Positions 59,742-64,000 of a stretch of 64,000 nt of DNA are shown here, one piece after another. Each line of letters starts with the position of its first letter. The stretch's first letter is position 1. Source of the DNA: Stenocarpella maydis (Eukaryota > Ascomycota > Sordariomycetes > Diaporthales > Diaporthaceae); NCBI GenBank assembly GCA_002270565.1, contig NQMI01000028.1:62001-126000 (forward strand). Direction: 5' to 3'. Both the position numbers and the translations under genes were made by a program. The notes under the pieces are model-generated. The model ran no database searches, had not been told where the DNA came from, and saw only the letters and a list, made by a program, of their open reading frames with translations.

Positions 59742-59855
59742 ATCTTGTCAGCGGTTGAGAGTGTCTTCGCAGCCGGCACCGTCGTAAAATTTCTAGATTC
59801 CTGGCTCAAAGAGCACCGTCCTCGACGGGCACAGGGACATCTCTCATCTTCGTAG
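59742..59855 (+). pseudogene. Possible STAND/ankyrin N-terminal fragment
   Basis: A 37-codon open stretch follows an AG and ends in TAG. It encodes ILSAVESVFAAGTVVKFLDS and then WLKEHRPRRAQGHLSSS. The pattern (SAVESVF..GTVVKFLD) resembles the N-terminal helices common in fungal ankyrin/STAND NTPase proteins. There is no start codon in the frame and no continuation, so at most it is a relic. It lies 0.5 kb from the ankyrin-like frame. Confidence 0.25.
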
Positions 59856-59858
59856 GAC

Positions 59859-59947
59859 GTTAGTTTCGATTTTAATCCGGTCATGGTTCCCTTTTTTTTA
59901 TTTTTTATTTTTTTTTTTAAAAACAGGAGAGGCGGCGATCCCTTCAT
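59859..59947 (-). repeat. Dispersed short repeat, copy D (inverted)
   Basis: Read on the minus strand it begins tatgaagggatcgccgcctc and ends with a long A-rich middle, then atgaccggattaaaatcgaa, act. It matches copy C closely in the flanks, but the middle is expanded by an A/T homopolymer tract. Confidence 0.7.
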
Positions 59948-60107
59948 ATAACTTACAGTCCTAAACGTTCAAAAACCCAGCGTCATCATCTTCGTAGAAA
60001 CATCACTCCTGGCCCAGCACAGATATTTACCGGGTTGATGGCGTTATACAAACGGCGTCTGCTATTGGCATTGTATTTATTACCTAACGCTAGGTCATTG
60101 AGAATTC

Positions 60108-60180
60108 AGTGTTGTATTAAGGGACCGCCTGAAACTTTTTTATAAGGAGTAGTATGTTATCGGATTAAAACGAAACCAAA
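60108..60180 (+). repeat. Dispersed short repeat, copy E
   Basis: Contains gttgtattaagggaccgcct, gaaacttttttataaggagt, agtatgttat, then cggattaaaacgaaacc. Its left flank (attggcattgtatttattac) resembles the left flank of copy C. Confidence 0.7.
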
Positions 60181-63100
60181 ACAAGTTAAGAATATTGTTA
60201 TATGCTCCCTCGAGGCCCTGACCCAGTTTTCAAAGATCTGCAAGAGCGAGATACCGGGAGGGTCCATCAGAAAAAAAATATCATTCAAAGAGGGCGAGCG
60301 CACGAACTTTTCTTGCTCTCTCCCCCTGTCTGGATGATAAACACCAGTGTCGATGAGCGCCCACACAACATATAGCAAGCCGTGAGACCTCCTCACCCCG
60401 CTTGGGACCAACGGACAGACTGACCTCAAGACAGGCTATTGCATCAACAAGGAACAAAACCCAAGTGCCTTTCCACTTGTTACAAACGGACAACTTCTTA
60501 AAACACTGCTGCCCGTCTGGGCGTCTGGGGTTTTCAAATATAAGGTTTGACACCAACCAGCACCCAACTCGCCAGGCGCCGATGAGCAGGCATGAGTCGC
60601 CACTGAGCGAAATACCTGCGATGGCGGTGTGTACGTGTCTCTCGAACTGTCGAGCGCGCGCGCCCACGGCCTGTTTCCGATGAACAGCTAAAACTCAGAA
60701 AGGGGCCCCTCTTTCAAGTGAGCAGTCGTACTTGCTCAGCCGCTCTGCGCATGAGATAGGAACGGTCACATCAGGGCACCCGCCACCCCAGCCCGGGCAG
60801 AAGCTGCGGGAACGCCCAACCAACGCAGGTAGTATCATCGGCGCCACTAGACCCAAAGAGAAAAAGTTCAGCTGGTAACTGACTGATAATCACGGCGGTG
60901 CCGCTGCCAGGCGCGAGTGTGCGCTCTGAGGCCGGACAAAAGAAGGCAGGAGAAAACCGAAAGCTCCGGATCTAGCGGCAGGAAAGAAGACCAGCCAGCT
61001 AGCTAGTCTTTGTGGGCTTTGTATTCCCCCTTCTGTCTCTCGTGGATCTCTCGTGGGGAGGAAAGGAGAGGGGATGCTCTTGACGATCCCCACCCCATCC
61101 CTGCCAGGACTCCTGGAGAGTGTACTTCCGAGGGCGGGCTCGATGGGGAAGGGGTAACGTTATCTTGCGCACGAGGGCATGTCCATCAGCTAGAGGGCGT
61201 TGACCGACTGGTTCCACCGGGGGGGGGGGTCCCACAAGGGCCAGAGGCAGTCTTCTGCCCCATCACAACCCCCATTCCTTCCCTTGTAGAGCAGCAGCTT
61301 GAGCGGCGGCAGCAGCAGCATTAAGCAGTGCTCAGGGGTAAGCTCGGCTGGCCTTGCCCTGCTATCCCCGGCGAGTATGAATATTTGAAGTCGGGTCGAC
61401 AAGAGAACGCCCAAGAGCGGATCCGGGGTACACATTGGTACTCAGAATGTTGCAGGAGATCTGAACAGTGCCTCCCGAGCTCGGAGGCAACAGTTACATT
61501 GGGATTATCCTGTCCACTGTCCTTATCTCGCACATCTTGTAGCTCGTGTGTCACGGTTCCATCTGCCACCTTACCCAGGTGGGCGAAGCGGCACAGATCT
61601 TCTAACAAGAGAAAAGGGCGATCGGAAATATATATTTAGACTCAGTTCTCGGCCTACATCAAAAACACGTGTTGCTATTTTTAAAAATAGACTTCAGACA
61701 ATGGGCCTCACCGCAGAATACCTATTAGCGCACCTGTAAGAAGAATGGGGGAGAGGGAGAGAAAGAGCCAGGAGTGGCTGGTGGGTGGTTCAAGGGGGGG
61801 GGGGCGGCGCTCCTCGTATTCACTCCCGCATCCATGCAAGAAATGCTGGCTGGCCTGCCCTGCTTATCCACCCGAATGACTGCCACGGGCCACAAACACT
61901 CGGGGGCTAAGGCAATCAGAAATGAGAGCCGGGTGAGCTAATGGGGCTATTAGGGAGGACTGTCACTGCGTGCTTGTTTTGAAGGCGCAAAGTGACAAGT
62001 CCAACCGCCATACGGCCGTTGAGGCGACAGCCTGTCTTGCTCGGCAGCCGAAATACCAAGGTCGCCTCACATCACAACTAGAGACCTGGTAACACTACGT
62101 TCGTTCGCTAGACTTATAGAATCGGTTTACGCCCAAAATAGATACTGCACAATGAGATTATTATTACTTATTAGATCCCCTGCAAACACTCGGACCGCTA
62201 GTCGATCTGAGCACGGCAACCACAGGAACCTTTTGCGATGAGAGTGTCTGGCAGTTGAACTGACCGTATACGAATCGTTACGTGCTGCACACTTTTCCTG
62301 GCGTCGCCCTCATCCAGCCGGGGGTCCTTTTTCATGAACAAGTTTAGAAGGAAAACCATTTCGCGCACTGACTGAGATCTTTTTGATCGAGGGCTGCTTT
62401 TACGCCCGAAACGCCGTAGATCCTTCCACATGTTAGCAGGCCACAATCTGCTCTCCGCCATATCCTCCTCCTCCATAACCCAGAAGACAGAGTTGTTCAA
62501 AAAGAGAAGATCCGCGACAAGCCAAAGGGCAAACCAAAACGCCACGCCATGCAACATTACCATCCTCCCAGCTCCTGGTGGATATCCCCACCCCACCGAA
62601 ATCGAGCCTGCCTCCGTACTTTTAAATCCAAAAACAACAGTCGCTTATGCAGTCGGGTATCATGATCATCATCCGTAAGGAGTGTCGTCTATGTCGAAAA
62701 AAATCCGCCATAATTGTTAAGCAGCTAAAGGAGTGTCTAAACATGCATTCGTTCCATGCCGATGTGAAAAAGGAACGTCTAGAGTGGGTATCATCGTGGT
62801 CGAACAAAGGAGTGTCAGGACGTATCTGGCGATATGTCGTAAAATCGAGTATAGGAACAAAGGGAGCGTGTCCATGAATCTTGTGATCCATGGCGAGGTT
62901 CGTAATGCTGATGGTAATGAGCGGCTGGGCGGCGGTGCGCACCTCAGGACAAAGGGCCTGCTGAAGGATAAACGATCGTTGCGGCTGAAGGAGTGTGGTG
63001 TGCAATTGCGGCTGTGTTGGAAACGAAAGTCGGGCGACAGCTCGACCAGGATTAAATTATTATCAGAATTTCGAGGGTCCGTGGCCAGAGGGCTTGTCAA

Positions 63101-63423
63101 AGAGAAAAATGGTGGGGTTCCTCATGGGGTGCTCCTTCTCTCCTCAGCTGAGTGGTGATAACTTGGTGGAGCTGAGGCCGTGGAGATGTGCCGGTGGTGG
63201 GAGCATGGATTTGAGTAACCGAAAACAGGAGACTCAGGAATCGGAAGCATCGGGAAGCTACCGGGAGTCAGGAAGGGAGACTGGGGGGCCGCTGAAACCG
63301 GTGGAAACAAGGCGTTTTCTGGTACTTGTTGAGTGGGAGTTGTGCTCAAGAAAGGCGAATGAGTCCTGTCCACGAACAGTCAATTCACTTTTTCGCTTTC
63401 CGAGCGGTTGCGGCCAGATGGAC

Positions 63424-64000
63424 CTAGTTCCACACGGACTGGAGTTGTGGAGTGACGAACCCAACGCCGTAAGGCCCGCCCAGGTGGGAGTGGGTGCCGG
63501 CAAAACCCATATCGTAGGAGCCAAAATCCTCGTTGTCGCTGTTGTAGAAAACCGGGGAGGCTTCGTAGAAGTCGTCACCGACGCTGGAGGCCTCACAGGT
63601 GCTCGAGACAGGGCTGTAACAACCATTCATCGGAGCAGGGATGTTCAGGTACTGCTGATTGCTGTACGGGGACGGCATGGCCATGGGGCTGACAGGAACC
63701 CCCGGGGCACTGCCCTCCGTCTTGACGGACAAGTTCTCTGTGCTGTAGCTGAAGATCGGGTTCTCGGCGTATCGGATGCCATCTGACATTGGCGCGCTTG
63801 TCATGGGCAGGACGAAATCTTCGTAGCTACCAGCAAAGGGCGAGGGAGGTGGTGCGAACCAACCCATCCGGTTGCGGAACTCCTGTACCAGTTGGGTGGC
63901 ATAGTCCATGAGCTGGAATAAGGACTGCAACTCAGGGTTGTGCTCCCCGTAGGTGACGCTGTAGGACTTGAGACGTCGAGAAATGTCCTCAAGAGGCCCG
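63424..64000 (-). CDS. Unrecognised protein, 5' part beyond the window edge
   Basis: The minus-strand frame is open from the window end to a TAG at 63424 (at least 191 codons). The start lies beyond 64000. The visible part begins LEDISRRLKSYSVTYGEHNP, then a helical region (LQSLFQLMDYATQLVQEFRN), then a low-complexity Pro/Ser/Tyr/Asn-rich tail with acidic patches. It ends GPYGVGFVTPQLQSVWN. No catalytic motif is visible. The composition fits a regulatory or transcription-related protein, but I do not recognise the family. No intron is apparent in this part. Confidence 0.6.
   Translation of the reverse strand, partial: GPLEDISRRLKSYSVTYGEHNPELQSLFQLMDYATQLVQEFRNRMGWFAPPPSPFAGSYEDFVLPMTSAPMSDGIRYAENPIFSYSTENLSVKTEGSAPGVPVSPMAMPSPYSNQQYLNIPAPMNGCYSPVSSTCEASSVGDDFYEASPVFYNSDNEDFGSYDMGFAGTHSHLGGPYGVGFVTPQLQSVWN

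Larger units (their letters stand above)
59212..63423. other. Repeat-rich gene-poor tract
   Basis: 4.2 kb with three copies of the dispersed repeat (59,471-59,549; 59,859-59,947 inverted; 60,108-60,180). It also has A/T homopolymer tracts near 59,890-59,930 and C/G runs near 61,205 and 61,796. A short stretch at 59,742-59,855 reads SAVESVFAAGTVVKFLDSWL, resembling the start of fungal STAND-type N-terminal domains. A frame on the minus strand at 62,198-62,596 is not convincing. No tRNA or rRNA was seen. Confidence 0.5.

Noticed and set aside
62198..62596. Minus-strand frame with a hydrophobic N-terminus and a basic, charged middle
   Set aside because: The first codon of the open frame is not ATG, it has no recognisable domain, and it lies in a repeat-rich tract. 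It is kept only as a possibility.
62995..63786. 263-codon plus-strand frame at the right end
   Set aside because: Antisense shadow of the minus-strand gene running off the window; it lacks motifs.

Overview
The window is nuclear DNA from a filamentous ascomycete (Pezizomycotina, most likely Sordariomycetes). Three things support this. Genes carry 50-260 nt introns with GTRAGT-type donors, CTRAC-type branch sites and YAG acceptors. Intergenic stretches are long and GC-moderate. The gene set is typically fungal: Zn2Cys6 regulator, MARVEL protein, AA11 LPMO, DUF3433 proteins, GH18 chitinase with a chitin-binding module. No rRNA, tRNA, CRISPR array or prokaryotic operon structure was seen.

Layout. 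1-5.0 kb has no convincing gene and is probably the promoter or leader of a two-exon Zn2Cys6 transcription factor at 5.02-7.67 kb (+). 7.7-12.9 kb is gene-poor and holds one copy of a short dispersed repeat. A heavily broken GH18/CBM18 chitinase lies at 12.9-14.8 kb (-). An alpha/beta hydrolase (15.7-16.8, +) and NOP16 (17.7-18.5, +) follow. Then come minus-strand genes: a MARVEL-domain protein (19.7-20.7), acetoacetyl-CoA synthetase in seven exons (23.5-26.3), TRA1 (27.0-38.8, about 3,876 aa), a secreted AA11-type LPMO (40.0-41.2), a GGCT/AIG2-like protein with an 8-nt microexon (44.6-45.3), a decayed DUF3433 membrane-protein gene (45.9-50.0), APC/C subunit CDC16/APC6 (50.7-52.7) and a triose-phosphate-transporter-family nucleotide-sugar-type carrier (53.7-55.2). 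A GT17 glycosyltransferase is on the plus strand (56.4-58.2). From 58.3 to 63.4 kb is a repeat-rich, gene-poor tract with four further repeat copies and small fragments reminiscent of ankyrin/STAND proteins. An unrecognised minus-strand gene runs off the right end.

How they fit. The housekeeping genes (TRA1, NOP16, APC6) are independent cell-biology genes: chromatin co-activator, ribosome biogenesis, cell cycle. Two loci concern chitin (broken chitinase, intact AA11 LPMO). The transporter and GT17 are divergent neighbours and both belong to glycosylation-related families, but functional linkage is only inference. The window mixes well-preserved core genes with two genes in advanced decay. Most of the stops in the DUF3433 gene can be explained by single C-to-T (G-to-A) transitions, as expected for RIP-type mutation. 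The most original signals are the five-copy short repeat family, the two microexons, a possible in-frame mini-intron in TRA1, and the decay pattern of the two pseudogenes.
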